NCBI GenBank assembly: GCA_045536365.1
Contig: JAZSNL010000016.1
Location: 124,001 to 188,000, forward strand
DNA length: 64,000 nucleotides
Direction: 5' to 3'
Source of the DNA: JAZSNL01 sp045536365
GTDB lineage: Bacteria > Bacillota_I > Bacilli_A > ML615J-28 > CAG-313
In this document: positions 17,738 through 26,137 of the stretch, piece by piece
Position numbering within the stretch: position 1 is the first letter of the stretch
Layout of the letters: every line of letters begins with the position of its first letter
Position numbers and translations under genes: made by a program
Notes under the pieces: generated by a model
The model's database searches: none
Told to the model about the DNA's origin: nothing
What the model saw: the letters and a program-made list of their open reading frames with translations, nothing else

Positions 17738-20422
17738 TTATTCTTCATCATCTGTATTTTCTTCATCAACATCATTTTCTTCTTCTTCGTAAATATTGTT
17801 GATTGCAGCAAGAACTTCTGAATCATTACTTGTAGTTTCTTCTATTATTTCTTCTTCATCTTCTTCTACTCTAGGAACAACAATAATAGATGCTACAGTT
17901 TGTCCTTCATTTAATTTAATTATTCTAACTCCTTGAGTATCTCTACCTATTAACGATATATCAGAAATATGAGTTCTTATAACCATTCCGCCATCTGTGA
18001 TAACAATTAAATCATCTTCCGGAGAAGAAAGAGTTAAGCAAACAGGATTTCCACTCTTTTCTGTTATATTCATATATTTAACACCTTTTACATTACGACC
18101 TTTTACTTTGAATTCATCAGCATGAGTTCGTTTTCCATATCCATTTGATGTTAAAACTATAATTTCATCATTATCTGAATTAACGACAACCATTCCTACA
18201 GCTCTATCTGGTTTACTTATTTGAATAGCTTTAACACCCGCTGCAGCTCTATTAGTTGTTCTAACAGCACTTTCATTAAATCTTGCTGCCTTACCATTTG
18301 AAACACCAAAAATAATATCTTGATTTCCGTTAGTTTTAGCTACATCAATTAATTCATCATCCGCAGCTAATAATAAAGCTCTTATTCCTGTACTTCTAAT
18401 GTTCTTATATTGTGACAATTCTGTCTTTTTAATAATACCTTTCTTAGTTGCAAAAACTAGGAAGCCTTCTTCATCCATTGATTTTACATTAATTACAGTT
18501 GCAAGTGATTCTCCTTCTTCAAATTTCAATAAATTAACAAGAGGTAAACCTTTAGCTATTCTAGATCCTCCAGGTATTTGATATGCTTTCAATAAGAAAA
18601 CCTTACCTAAATTTGTAAAGAATAAAATAGTATCATGACTGGAAGTAAACATCATTGTTTCAACAAAGTCGTCGTCTTGCATCTTTGCGCCTGTTATTCC
18701 TTTACCTCCGCGCTTTTGAACACGATAACTATCTGGAGTCATTCTCTTAATGTATCCTTTATTTGTTATTGTTATAATTTGATCTTCAACAGGGATTAAA
18801 TCTTCATCTTCAACATCCAAATCCTCAGTTAGATTAATTTCACTCTTTCTGTCATCGCCATATTTTCTTTGAACTTCAGAAAGTTCATCAACAATAACTT
18901 GCATTTTCTTATTATGATTATTTAATATTTCTTCTAAATAAATTACAGCCTTTTCTAAATTAGCAGCTTCTTCTTGTAATTTTTCTACTTCTAATCCTGT
19001 CAAGCGTTGTAATTTCATATCTAAAATAGCTTTTGTTTGTGTTTCTGTTAATAAGAAACGAGACATTAACTCTTTAGTTGCTATTTCGGTAGTTTTTGAA
19101 GATTTTATAACAGCAATAACTTCATCTATATTAGCAAGAGCAATTAATAAGCCTTTTACAATATGTAATCTATTTTTAACTTTTTCTAATTCAAACTCTG
19201 TTCTTCTAGTTATAACTTCTATTTGGTGATCCAAGTATAGTTCTAAAATTTGTTTCAAATTTAATACTCTTGGTTGACCATGATCTAAAGCTATCATATT
19301 AACACTATATGATGTTTGTAATTGAGTATGTTTATATAAATTATTTAAAATAACATCTACATTAGCGTCTTTTCTTAACTCAATAACAACTTTCATACCG
19401 TGACGGCCTGATTCGTCTCTTAAATCCGTAATGCCTTCTATTACTTTTTCCTTGTGAAGGTCTGCAATTCTTTCAATTACTTTACGTTTATTCACTTGAT
19501 ATGGTATTTCGGTAATTATTATTTCTTTTTTACCATTTTTCATTGTAACAACTTTAAGTTTCGATCTTAAAGTAACAGTTCCTAAACCTGTCAAATAGGC
19601 CTTTTTTATTTCACTTAATCCCATAATGTATGCGCCTGTAGGGTAATCTGGCGCAGGGATGTATTCCATTAATTCATCTATTGAAATATTTGGATTATTA
19701 ATTAAGGCTAGAGTACCGTTTATAACTTCATTTAAATTATGAGGAGGTATGTTTGTTGCCATACCTACAGCTATACCGCTTGCACCATTAACTAATAAAT
19801 TCGGAATTCTAGCTGGTAAAACAGTAGGTTCTTTTTCTGTTCCATCATAGTTATCCATAAAATCAACTGTGTTTTTATTCAAGTCACGAAGCATTTCATT
19901 AGATAATTTTGACATTCTGGCTTCAGTATAACGCATAGCGGCAGCTCCATCGCCATCCGCTGAACCAAAGTTGCCGTGTCCATCAACTAAAGGATATCTA
20001 TAACTAAAATTTTGTGCCATTCTTACCATTGCTTCGTATACTGCTGTATCGCCGTGAGGGTGATACTTACCGATAACGTCACCGACAATACGAGCTGACT
20101 TTTTGTGAGGACTATCACTAGTCACTCTTAATTCATTCATTGCATATAAAATTCTTCTATGAACCGGTTTTAACCCGTCTCTAACATCTGGAATCGCTCT
20201 TGATACAATTACGCTCATCGCATAACTTAAAAAAGCAGTTTCCATATCATTGACAATATTGATTTTAACTATTGCCGAATTACTTTTTTCTTCAAGCAAT
20301 TCATTTTCTAATTGATCGTTAAGAGATTGTTCTTCATCGTCTTCTGCATCGATAGAATTTTCTTCCTCATTTTGAATATCATTTTCAAAATCTTCAATAT
20401 TCTTTTTCTTATCTTCTGACAT
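17738..20422 (-). CDS. gyrA: DNA gyrase subunit A
   Basis: Breakage-reunion subunit of gyrase, which introduces negative supercoils. The 894 residues include an extra acidic N-terminal arm of about 48 residues before the usual start of homology, and an acidic C-terminal tail rich in Glu/Asp. The catalytic tyrosine is in AMRYTEARM (about residue 165). The quinolone-determining region reads GKYHPHGDTAVYE, with Thr at the E. coli Ser83 position and Glu at the Asp87 position. The GyrA box QKRGGKG and six beta-pinwheel blades follow. It lies 23 bp after gyrB on one operon with recF and yaaA. Confidence 0.96.
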   Translation of the reverse strand: MSEDKKKNIEDFENDIQNEEENSIDAEDDEEQSLNDQLENELLEEKSNSAIVKINIVNDMETAFLSYAMSVIVSRAIPDVRDGLKPVHRRILYAMNELRVTSDSPHKKSARIVGDVIGKYHPHGDTAVYEAMVRMAQNFSYRYPLVDGHGNFGSADGDGAAAMRYTEARMSKLSNEMLRDLNKNTVDFMDNYDGTEKEPTVLPARIPNLLVNGASGIAVGMATNIPPHNLNEVINGTLALINNPNISIDELMEYIPAPDYPTGAYIMGLSEIKKAYLTGLGTVTLRSKLKVVTMKNGKKEIIITEIPYQVNKRKVIERIADLHKEKVIEGITDLRDESGRHGMKVVIELRKDANVDVILNNLYKHTQLQTSYSVNMIALDHGQPRVLNLKQILELYLDHQIEVITRRTEFELEKVKNRLHIVKGLLIALANIDEVIAVIKSSKTTEIATKELMSRFLLTETQTKAILDMKLQRLTGLEVEKLQEEAANLEKAVIYLEEILNNHNKKMQVIVDELSEVQRKYGDDRKSEINLTEDLDVEDEDLIPVEDQIITITNKGYIKRMTPDSYRVQKRGGKGITGAKMQDDDFVETMMFTSSHDTILFFTNLGKVFLLKAYQIPGGSRIAKGLPLVNLLKFEEGESLATVINVKSMDEEGFLVFATKKGIIKKTELSQYKNIRSTGIRALLLAADDELIDVAKTNGNQDIIFGVSNGKAARFNESAVRTTNRAAAGVKAIQISKPDRAVGMVVVNSDNDEIIVLTSNGYGKRTHADEFKVKGRNVKGVKYMNITEKSGNPVCLTLSSPEDDLIVITDGGMVIRTHISDISLIGRDTQGVRIIKLNEGQTVASIIVVPRVEEDEEEIIEETTSNDSEVLAAINNIYEEEENDVDEENTDDEE

Positions 20423-20445
20423 TCTTTATTCTCCTTTCGATTAAC

Positions 20446-22362
20446 TTAAATATCTAAATTTTGTACATATACTGCATTTTCTTCAATAAACTTTCTTCTT
20501 GGTTCCACTTCATCACCCATTAATTTAGTGAAAACTTCTTCCGCTTTTTCAGCATCTTCCAAAGTTATTTGAAGAAAAACTCTGTTTTTAGGATCCATTG
20601 TAGTTTCCCATAATTGTTCTGCATCCATTTCACCTAAACCTTTATAACGTTGAATAGAAGGTTTACCAGGCATATTTGCAAATTCTAATAATTTTCTGTC
20701 TCTTTCTTCATCGCTATAAGCATACGCTACCTTGCGGCCATGACTAATTTTATATAGAGGAGGCTGAGCAACATACACATAACCATTTTCAATTAGCGGT
20801 CTCATATATCTGAAAAAGAACGTTAACAATAAAGTTCTAATATGCGCACCATCTACATCGGCATCGGTCATTATGACGATTTTATGATATCTTGCTGTAG
20901 CTATATTAAATTCTTTCCCTACATTTGTGCCTATAGCTTGAATCATAGTTAAAATTTCTCTATTATTAACTATTTTATTAGAAGAGGCTTTTTCAACGTT
21001 TAAAATTTTACCTCTTAACGGAAGAATAGCTTGATAATAACTATCTCTTCCTTGACGAGCAGAGCCTCCCGCAGAATCCCCTTCGACTATATACATTTCT
21101 GCTAAAGCAGGATCTTTTGTTCTACAATCTGCTAACTTTGAAGCAAAACCAAGGCTATCAAACGGACCTTTTCTTCTTGTATCTTCTCTTGCTTTTTTAG
21201 CAGCTAATCTAGCTCTTAAAGCTAAAATCGATTTTTCGACAATAACTTTCGCAACAGTAGGATTTTCTAACAGATAAGGTTCGAATTTATCTGTCATCGC
21301 TTGAGAAACTATTCTTCTTATTTCTGTATTTCCTAGTTTTGTTTTAGTTTGCCCTTCAAATTGAGGGTCTGTCATTTTACAAGAAACTATTGCTGTCAAG
21401 CCTTCTCTTACGTCTTCACCTGTAAGAACTTCCTCTTTTTTAAATAAACCGCTTCCCTTACCATAACTATTCAATATTCTTGTAAGACTTATTCTGAACC
21501 CTTCTTCGTGAGTTCCGCCTTCTTTATTAAAAATATTATTAGTAAAAGATCTAATATTGCATTCATCTTCTTCTGTGTATTGGAAAGCTACTTCTATTAT
21601 AGTTCCTTCGACTTCTTCTTCTACAACAATAATATCATTATGAAGAGGCTTTTTATTTTTGTTTAAGTAGGTTACAAACTCAATTATTCCACCTTCGTAA
21701 CAATAATTTTTTTCTTTTACTTCATCTTTTCTAGAATCTTTTATAATAAGTCGAAGATTTTTATTCAAAAATGCCAATTCTTGAATTCTTGATCTTAAAG
21801 TTTCATAATCGAAAACAGTAGTTTCTGTAAATATTTCTGCATCAGGCTTAAATATAACAGTTGTTCCTCTTCTTTTTGACTCTGTAGAAATTACAGTTAA
21901 AGGATTTTCAGGAGTTCCTCTGTTATATTTTTGATAATATGTTTTTCCATCTCTATCTACATACACTTCTAGCCACAAACTTAAAGCATTTACAACAGAA
22001 GCGCCTACACCATGTAGTCCTCCTGACACTTTATAATTACTTGTATCAAATTTACCGCCTGCGTGTAACACTGTAAAAATTGTTTCAGTGGCAGATTTAA
22101 GAGTCTTAGGATGAATGTCAGTAGGCATTCCACGACCATTATCAGTAATTTTTATAATATTATCAGGAAGAATTTCAACAGAAATTTCGTTACAAAATCC
22201 CGCTAAAGCTTCATCGACAGAATTATCTACAATTTCCCAAACAAGATGATGCAAGCCTGCTGGACCAGTAGATCCTATGTACATCCCCGGTCTTTTTCTT
22301 ACAGCTTCCAATCCCTCTAAGACTTGTATACTGCTAGAATCATATGATTTTTGATTATTCAT
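20446..22362 (-). CDS. gyrB: DNA gyrase subunit B
   Basis: ATPase subunit of gyrase. The 638 residues match the usual length. GHKL ATPase motifs are visible: EIVDNSVDEALAG, DNGRGMPTDIH and GGLHGVGASVVNALS. The TOPRIM part has IVEGDSAGGSA and DADVDGAHI, and the C-terminus ends with RRKFIEENA. A longer frame starts at GTG 22389, but that would translate through a DnaA box; ATG 22362 has AAGGAGG 8 bp upstream and is preferred. DnaA boxes at 22382-22401 lie directly upstream, between recF and gyrB. Confidence 0.96.
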   Translation of the reverse strand: MNNQKSYDSSSIQVLEGLEAVRKRPGMYIGSTGPAGLHHLVWEIVDNSVDEALAGFCNEISVEILPDNIIKITDNGRGMPTDIHPKTLKSATETIFTVLHAGGKFDTSNYKVSGGLHGVGASVVNALSLWLEVYVDRDGKTYYQKYNRGTPENPLTVISTESKRRGTTVIFKPDAEIFTETTVFDYETLRSRIQELAFLNKNLRLIIKDSRKDEVKEKNYCYEGGIIEFVTYLNKNKKPLHNDIIVVEEEVEGTIIEVAFQYTEEDECNIRSFTNNIFNKEGGTHEEGFRISLTRILNSYGKGSGLFKKEEVLTGEDVREGLTAIVSCKMTDPQFEGQTKTKLGNTEIRRIVSQAMTDKFEPYLLENPTVAKVIVEKSILALRARLAAKKAREDTRRKGPFDSLGFASKLADCRTKDPALAEMYIVEGDSAGGSARQGRDSYYQAILPLRGKILNVEKASSNKIVNNREILTMIQAIGTNVGKEFNIATARYHKIVIMTDADVDGAHIRTLLLTFFFRYMRPLIENGYVYVAQPPLYKISHGRKVAYAYSDEERDRKLLEFANMPGKPSIQRYKGLGEMDAEQLWETTMDPKNRVFLQITLEDAEKAEEVFTKLMGDEVEPRRKFIEENAVYVQNLDI

Positions 22363-22381
22363 AATAATCCTCCTTTCAAAG

Positions 22382-22401
22382 TTATCCACATTTTATCCAC
22401 A
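22382..22401 (+). other. Two DnaA boxes upstream of gyrB
   Basis: TTATCCACA at 22382-22390 and again at 22393-22401, both perfect and spaced 11 bp apart. They fill the short gap between the recF stop and the gyrB ribosome site. Confidence 0.85.
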
Positions 22402-22405
22402 CTTT

Positions 22406-23473
22406 TTATAATTTAATAACATTTATATTTTCTAAAACATGTTGTTTTATATCAGTTAATGAAGTGGTTGTAATAATAGTCTGAATATCATCATTAATAC
22501 TTTTTAATATATTATTTTGTCTAATAGGATCAAGTTCACTAAAAACATCGTCTAACAACAAAACAGGCCAATCATTGTTTTTCTTATATAACGTCTTAAC
22601 CACAGCCAATTTCAAACTTATTAACGCGTCTCTTTGTTGCCCCTGAGAACCATGAAATTCTAAATTTTTATCATCTAATAAAAAACAATAATCATCCCTG
22701 TGAGGTCCTATTTGAGTAGCTCCCTTAGCTATATCGATTTCTAACGTTTTAGACATTTCTGCTTCATACATAGCAACTTCCACACAAGGAATATATTTCA
22801 ACGACAACAAGTTTTCTTCGTTTCCTATCAAACTAACAAACTCAAGTGAAATCAAGGAATTAAGAGTATCAATTATTGAACCTCTTAATTTTATAATTTT
22901 TTTACCTTTTTCAATCAGCTGGGTAGTTAGCACATCCAGCAATTTTTTATCATTTTGAGCAATTCCTAAAAAGCTTCTCTTAAGTAAAAAATTTCTTTCT
23001 TTCAAAATCTTTTCGTACTCGTTCAAAACACCAGCATATTTTTTATTATATTGAACCGACAATAAATTTAAAAATTTTCTTCTGGCAGAAGGAGAACCGT
23101 TCACAAGCTCAAAGTCAAAATTTGAAAAAATAACCGCTTTTAAATTTTCTAAGTACTCACTGAAAGGATTTACCTTTTTTTTATTTTTAAAAAGTTTTTT
23201 TCCCTCTTGCGAAAAAGAAACTGCCAATTCTTGACATAACCCGTCTTTTTCGATAATAGTTTGAATATAATAGTATTCAGCCCCAAAAGACACCATATCT
23301 TCATCTTTTGCCTTTTTAAAGCTCTTTGTAGTACTTAAAATGCCTATTCCCTCTAGAACACTTGTTTTGCCACACGCATTCTCTCCTATTACAACATTAA
23401 TACCTGGTGAAAAGCTGATTTCTAGTTTTTTATGCTTTCTAAAATTCAAAAAATCAATTTTCTTTATTTTCAT
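22406..23473 (-). CDS. recF: DNA replication and repair protein RecF
   Basis: SMC-like ATPase that helps load RecA at gaps. The 355 residues contain LNFRKHKKLEISF at the N-terminus, Walker A GENACGKTSVLEG near residue 32, the signature segment HGSQGQQRDALISLKLA near 275, and Walker B PVLLLDDVFSELD near 305. The start follows yaaA directly (stop 23474, ATG 23473). It belongs to the yaaA-recF-gyrB-gyrA transcript that has its own promoter at 23704-23732. Confidence 0.96.
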   Translation of the reverse strand: MKIKKIDFLNFRKHKKLEISFSPGINVVIGENACGKTSVLEGIGILSTTKSFKKAKDEDMVSFGAEYYYIQTIIEKDGLCQELAVSFSQEGKKLFKNKKKVNPFSEYLENLKAVIFSNFDFELVNGSPSARRKFLNLLSVQYNKKYAGVLNEYEKILKERNFLLKRSFLGIAQNDKKLLDVLTTQLIEKGKKIIKLRGSIIDTLNSLISLEFVSLIGNEENLLSLKYIPCVEVAMYEAEMSKTLEIDIAKGATQIGPHRDDYCFLLDDKNLEFHGSQGQQRDALISLKLAVVKTLYKKNNDWPVLLLDDVFSELDPIRQNNILKSINDDIQTIITTTSLTDIKQHVLENINVIKL

Positions 23474-23680
23474 CTATACAATTTTAAATTTTTTACTTGA
23501 AATTTGCACAAAATCCCCAGGATAAAGCTTTTTTCCTCGTCTGTTTTCAGGCATTTCGTTAACAAAAACGCTGTTTTCAGAGAGAAAAACCTTAATTTCC
23601 CCTCCTGTGTTAACAATGCCTAAATACTTGATTAATTGCCCTAAAGTGATGTACTCAGAGTGTATTTTTATTTCTTTCAT
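23474..23680 (-). CDS. yaaA: S4-domain RNA-binding protein YaaA
   Basis: Small S4-domain protein of 68 residues, conserved between dnaN and recF in Firmicutes. It shows the S4 pattern ITLGQLIKYLGIVNTGGEIK and NRRGKKLYPGDFVQI. In Bacillus this gene follows dnaN directly. Here dnaN is 2.4 kb away on the other side of a partition cassette. ATG 23680 is preceded by GAGGTGG. It heads the transcript to recF, gyrB and gyrA. Confidence 0.93.
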   Translation of the reverse strand: MKEIKIHSEYITLGQLIKYLGIVNTGGEIKVFLSENSVFVNEMPENRRGKKLYPGDFVQISSKKFKIV

Positions 23681-23703
23681 TTTACCACCTCAATTATAAT
23701 CTA

Positions 23704-23732
23704 ATTATACCATATTTTATAGGTTTTTTCAA
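23704..23732 (-). promoter_or_regulatory. Sigma-A promoter of yaaA-recF-gyrB-gyrA
   Basis: Minus-strand TTGAAA (23727-23732), 17 bp, TATAAT (23704-23709), 24 bp before the yaaA start. It restores transcription downstream of the inserted partition cassette. Confidence 0.85.
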
Positions 23733-24874
23733 GCGTTTTGGACACTTTTTTAAAACTTAAAAAAAACCTTCATTTTAAGGCAAAAAAGCATAAACATTTA
23801 AACATTTTTTGTTTGGCGATTTTTTCCTACAAAAAAATTAACGTTTTAGTTTTCAAAAACAAAAATAAAGGCTTTTTTATGTATATACTTATATTCCTTA
23901 TTTATATATATTATTATATATAAAGCTTTTTTTCTGCATTTATATCCTTTAAAATTTCATGCTTTTTTCGATTTCTTTTTGCGATTTTGTCGTTTTTTTG
24001 AATACTTTTAATTTCAATGTTTTTAACACAACAATAAAAAAATAAAAAAATATTTATTTTTGTATGTAATTAAATAAAAGAATAAATGTTTTTTTATTTT
24101 TGTGCGTAATTACATTTTTATTTAATTATTGTTATATTTAAATAAATAAAACTTTAATTATTACTTGTAATTATTTAAATATGTATTTACATATTTATTA
24201 TATTATTTATTTATTGTTTTATTGTTTTATTTTTACTTTTAATTTAAAACTTTTTATCTAAAATATGTTTTATTTTAAAACTATTTCTTTAAGAATTAAA
24301 GGTTTTTCGGACTCTAATTAATCTTTTTTTAATTTTATTTTAAACGTTTTTAGTTTTAATTCAAAGACTTTTCATCTTTTTTACTTTTAAATTAAAACTT
24401 TTTCACACGTTTTTTATATTTTAATTCAACGTTTTTTGTTTTAATTTATTACTTTTTTTATCAATTTTACTTTTGTCTTCAAACTTTTTATGTTTATTTT
24501 ATTTTTCTATACTTTTAATTTAAAACTTTATTTATTTTTTGAACAATTTCGTTTTTAACACTCTTTGACTTTGATTTCTATTTTTTTCTTTCTTAGATGT
24601 TTGTCTTTTTCGCTGTTTCTTGTCTTAGAAAGTCTTTTTAAAAAACTTACATTCTTTGCAAAAAGGCCCGGGGGTCCGAATAACTTTTCATTTTTTAATC
24701 GAACTTTTATTTTTAGCACTTCTTTTCAACTCAAAAACGATTTTAAAAGCCTTTTTATGTTTTAATTTTAATTTTTATTTTTCGTTTTGTTATTTTTATT
24801 TTTTTGTATGAATTTCTTCTTACTTATTTATGGTTATATTTAAAGATTGCAATAAATAAATATTTATTTTTTTC
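23733..24874. other. T-rich noncoding region beside the partition genes
   Basis: About 1.1 kb without a credible gene; open frames are low-complexity Phe/Leu/Ser stretches. The plus strand is strongly T-biased. It contains degenerate repeats (24235-24530), a 20-bp near-repeat pair at 24053-24072 and 24093-24112 (40-bp step), and one isolated GC-rich palindromic word at 24665-24678. Its position next to a ParA/ribbon-helix-helix operon makes a centromere (parS/parC-like) a reasonable guess. Confidence 0.6.
24235..24530. repeat. Degenerate repeats, candidate partition-site iterons
   Basis: Variants of TTTTAATTYAAARACTTTT recur at 24235-24255, 24354-24375, 24383-24406, 24419-24437 and 24511-24530. 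The first and last copies share ACTTTTAATTTAAAACTTT. Most copies are close to self-complementary in the core. Given the base composition, some similarity is expected by chance, but the shared 19-base word is not. Confidence 0.5.
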
Positions 24875-24903
24875 TTGATTATTTTTTTTCTTTATGTTAT
24901 AAT
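24875..24903 (+). promoter_or_regulatory. Sigma-A promoter of the partition operon
   Basis: TTGATT (24875-24880), 17 bp, TATAAT (24898-24903), with upstream TG giving an extended -10. It lies 31 bp before the start codon. Confidence 0.75.
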
Positions 24904-24933
24904 GTTTTTGTAAATAATAAGGAGGCCAAAAAT

Positions 24934-25296
24934 ATGGATACAGAATTACAAAAAAGAAAAAATCCGTTCGATGTAAAAAAACCTACTGTAGTCGAACAAG
25001 AACCAGTTATTGAAGAAGAAGAAAACGAATATGAAGATAATTACATTGAAGAACCAGTTAAACAACCGGTTCAAAGACCTGTTTACACAGAAAGAGCACC
25101 TCAAAGAAATCAAAAAGTTCAAAAAACAACTAAATATGTTGAACCAGAAGAGGTTGCAAGAGAAAAATACACTTCAACAATGGAAATTGAGTTAAGAAGA
25201 ACGATAAAAATCCTTTGTGCAACACGCGGAATTATGTTTGCCCAATTTATTGAAGATGCATGTAGAGAAAAATTAAAGAGAGAAGGTGTTATTTAA
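24934..25296 (+). CDS. Ribbon-helix-helix protein, probable centromere-binding partner of ParA
   Basis: A 120-residue protein with a flexible, charged N-terminal half (acidic and Pro/Gln-rich to about residue 78). The C-terminal ribbon-helix-helix segment is STMEIELRRTIKILCATRG followed by an AQFIEDACREKLK helix. This layout, a disordered N-arm plus RHH, is that of small centromere-binding proteins of type Ib partition systems (ParG, omega-like). GGAGG lies 7 bp before ATG 24934. Its stop overlaps the ParA start (TAATG), so the two are translationally coupled. No enzymatic motif is present. The partition role is inferred from the partner gene. Confidence 0.65.
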   Translation: MDTELQKRKNPFDVKKPTVVEQEPVIEEEENEYEDNYIEEPVKQPVQRPVYTERAPQRNQKVQKTTKYVEPEEVAREKYTSTMEIELRRTIKILCATRGIMFAQFIEDACREKLKREGVI

Positions 25297-26084
25297 TGCC
25301 AATCATTTCAACTTTCTGTAAAAAAGGTGGAGTTGGTAAAACAACATTCATCGGTTACCTTGCACACTATTATGCAACAAAAGGAAAAACAGTTTTAATT
25401 ATTAGTGCCGATGATCAAAACAGTGTTTTTAAAATTTTTGGTGTTGATCATTTTGTAACAGATCGCGACGACGATTTCTTTGAACATTTATTTGTTGGAG
25501 AAAAGAAGCCTCAAGACATAGTTTTTGAAGGAAGAATAAATATGTATTTAATGAAAACCTTAAATACAGACAGACTTTCACTAAATTTAACGTTAAAACG
25601 CTCTGAAGAGAAGAAATTAAGAGCTTTAATCGCTGATTTTACTAATTATTTTGATTATATTTTTATTGATTTTCCACCTTCAAGTAGTCGTTTAAGTGAA
25701 ATATTATTGGATTTGTCAGATTCTATCTTACTTGTGGTGGGTTTGGATGCGCTTGGTTTAGAAGGTTTTTCGAACTCACTTCAGTATTTTGTCGATACAG
25801 ACATCGATTCAGCCAAAATTAAGTACATTATCCCTATGGGATACAACAAAGTTCGTATCGCTCCAAACAACTGCTTAAAACAATTAAAATCAGAGGCAGA
25901 AAAACGTACTCCACACGTAAAAATTACAACTCCGATAAAAGAGAAAGCAATCATCAAAAATCTTCAAGCAGATGGCATTTCTGTCTTCGATGACACTAAA
26001 ATGAAGGATAAATTCCATCAAAAGAACTTTGAAGAGATAAAAAACAACCTTATTGAAGTATATACTTCAATGGATTTAGGGTAA
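25296..26084 (+). CDS. parA: ParA/Soj-family partition ATPase
   Basis: 262-residue ParA-type ATPase. It has the deviant Walker A CKKGGVGKTTF at residues 8-18 with the signature lysine, a switch segment IISADDQNS near 37, and Walker B YIFIDFPPSSS near 122. It lacks the N-terminal DNA-binding domain of type Ia ParA, so it is the short form. It is read head-on to replication on this arm and sits between dnaN and yaaA. It shares a bidirectional terminator with dnaN. Chromosomal Soj normally pairs with ParB/Spo0J; none is present here. MinD is excluded because the membrane-targeting tail is absent. Confidence 0.85.
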   Translation: MPIISTFCKKGGVGKTTFIGYLAHYYATKGKTVLIISADDQNSVFKIFGVDHFVTDRDDDFFEHLFVGEKKPQDIVFEGRINMYLMKTLNTDRLSLNLTLKRSEEKKLRALIADFTNYFDYIFIDFPPSSSRLSEILLDLSDSILLVVGLDALGLEGFSNSLQYFVDTDIDSAKIKYIIPMGYNKVRIAPNNCLKQLKSEAEKRTPHVKITTPIKEKAIIKNLQADGISVFDDTKMKDKFHQKNFEEIKNNLIEVYTSMDLG

Positions 26085-26102
26085 AAACTGGTAAAAAAAC
26101 AA

Positions 26103-26132
26103 AAAAAAGACACCTAAAAAGGTGTCTTTTAT
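26103..26132. terminator. Bidirectional terminator between parA and dnaN
   Basis: Stem AAAAGACACC/GGTGTCTTTT with a 6-nt loop and A/T runs on both sides. Confidence 0.85.
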
Positions 26133-26137
26133 TTTTT

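Noticed and set aside
22363..22389. N-terminal extension of gyrB from GTG 22389
   Set aside because: The extension is encoded by a DnaA box and the ribosome site itself; ATG 22362 gives the standard GyrB start.
23738..23923. A 61-codon plus-strand frame next to yaaA
   Set aside because: It overlaps the yaaA promoter, is low in complexity, and has no ribosome site.
24565..24765. A 66-codon plus-strand frame in the T-rich region
   Set aside because: The product is Phe/Leu/Ser-rich with no ribosome site, as expected from T-rich DNA read in any frame.
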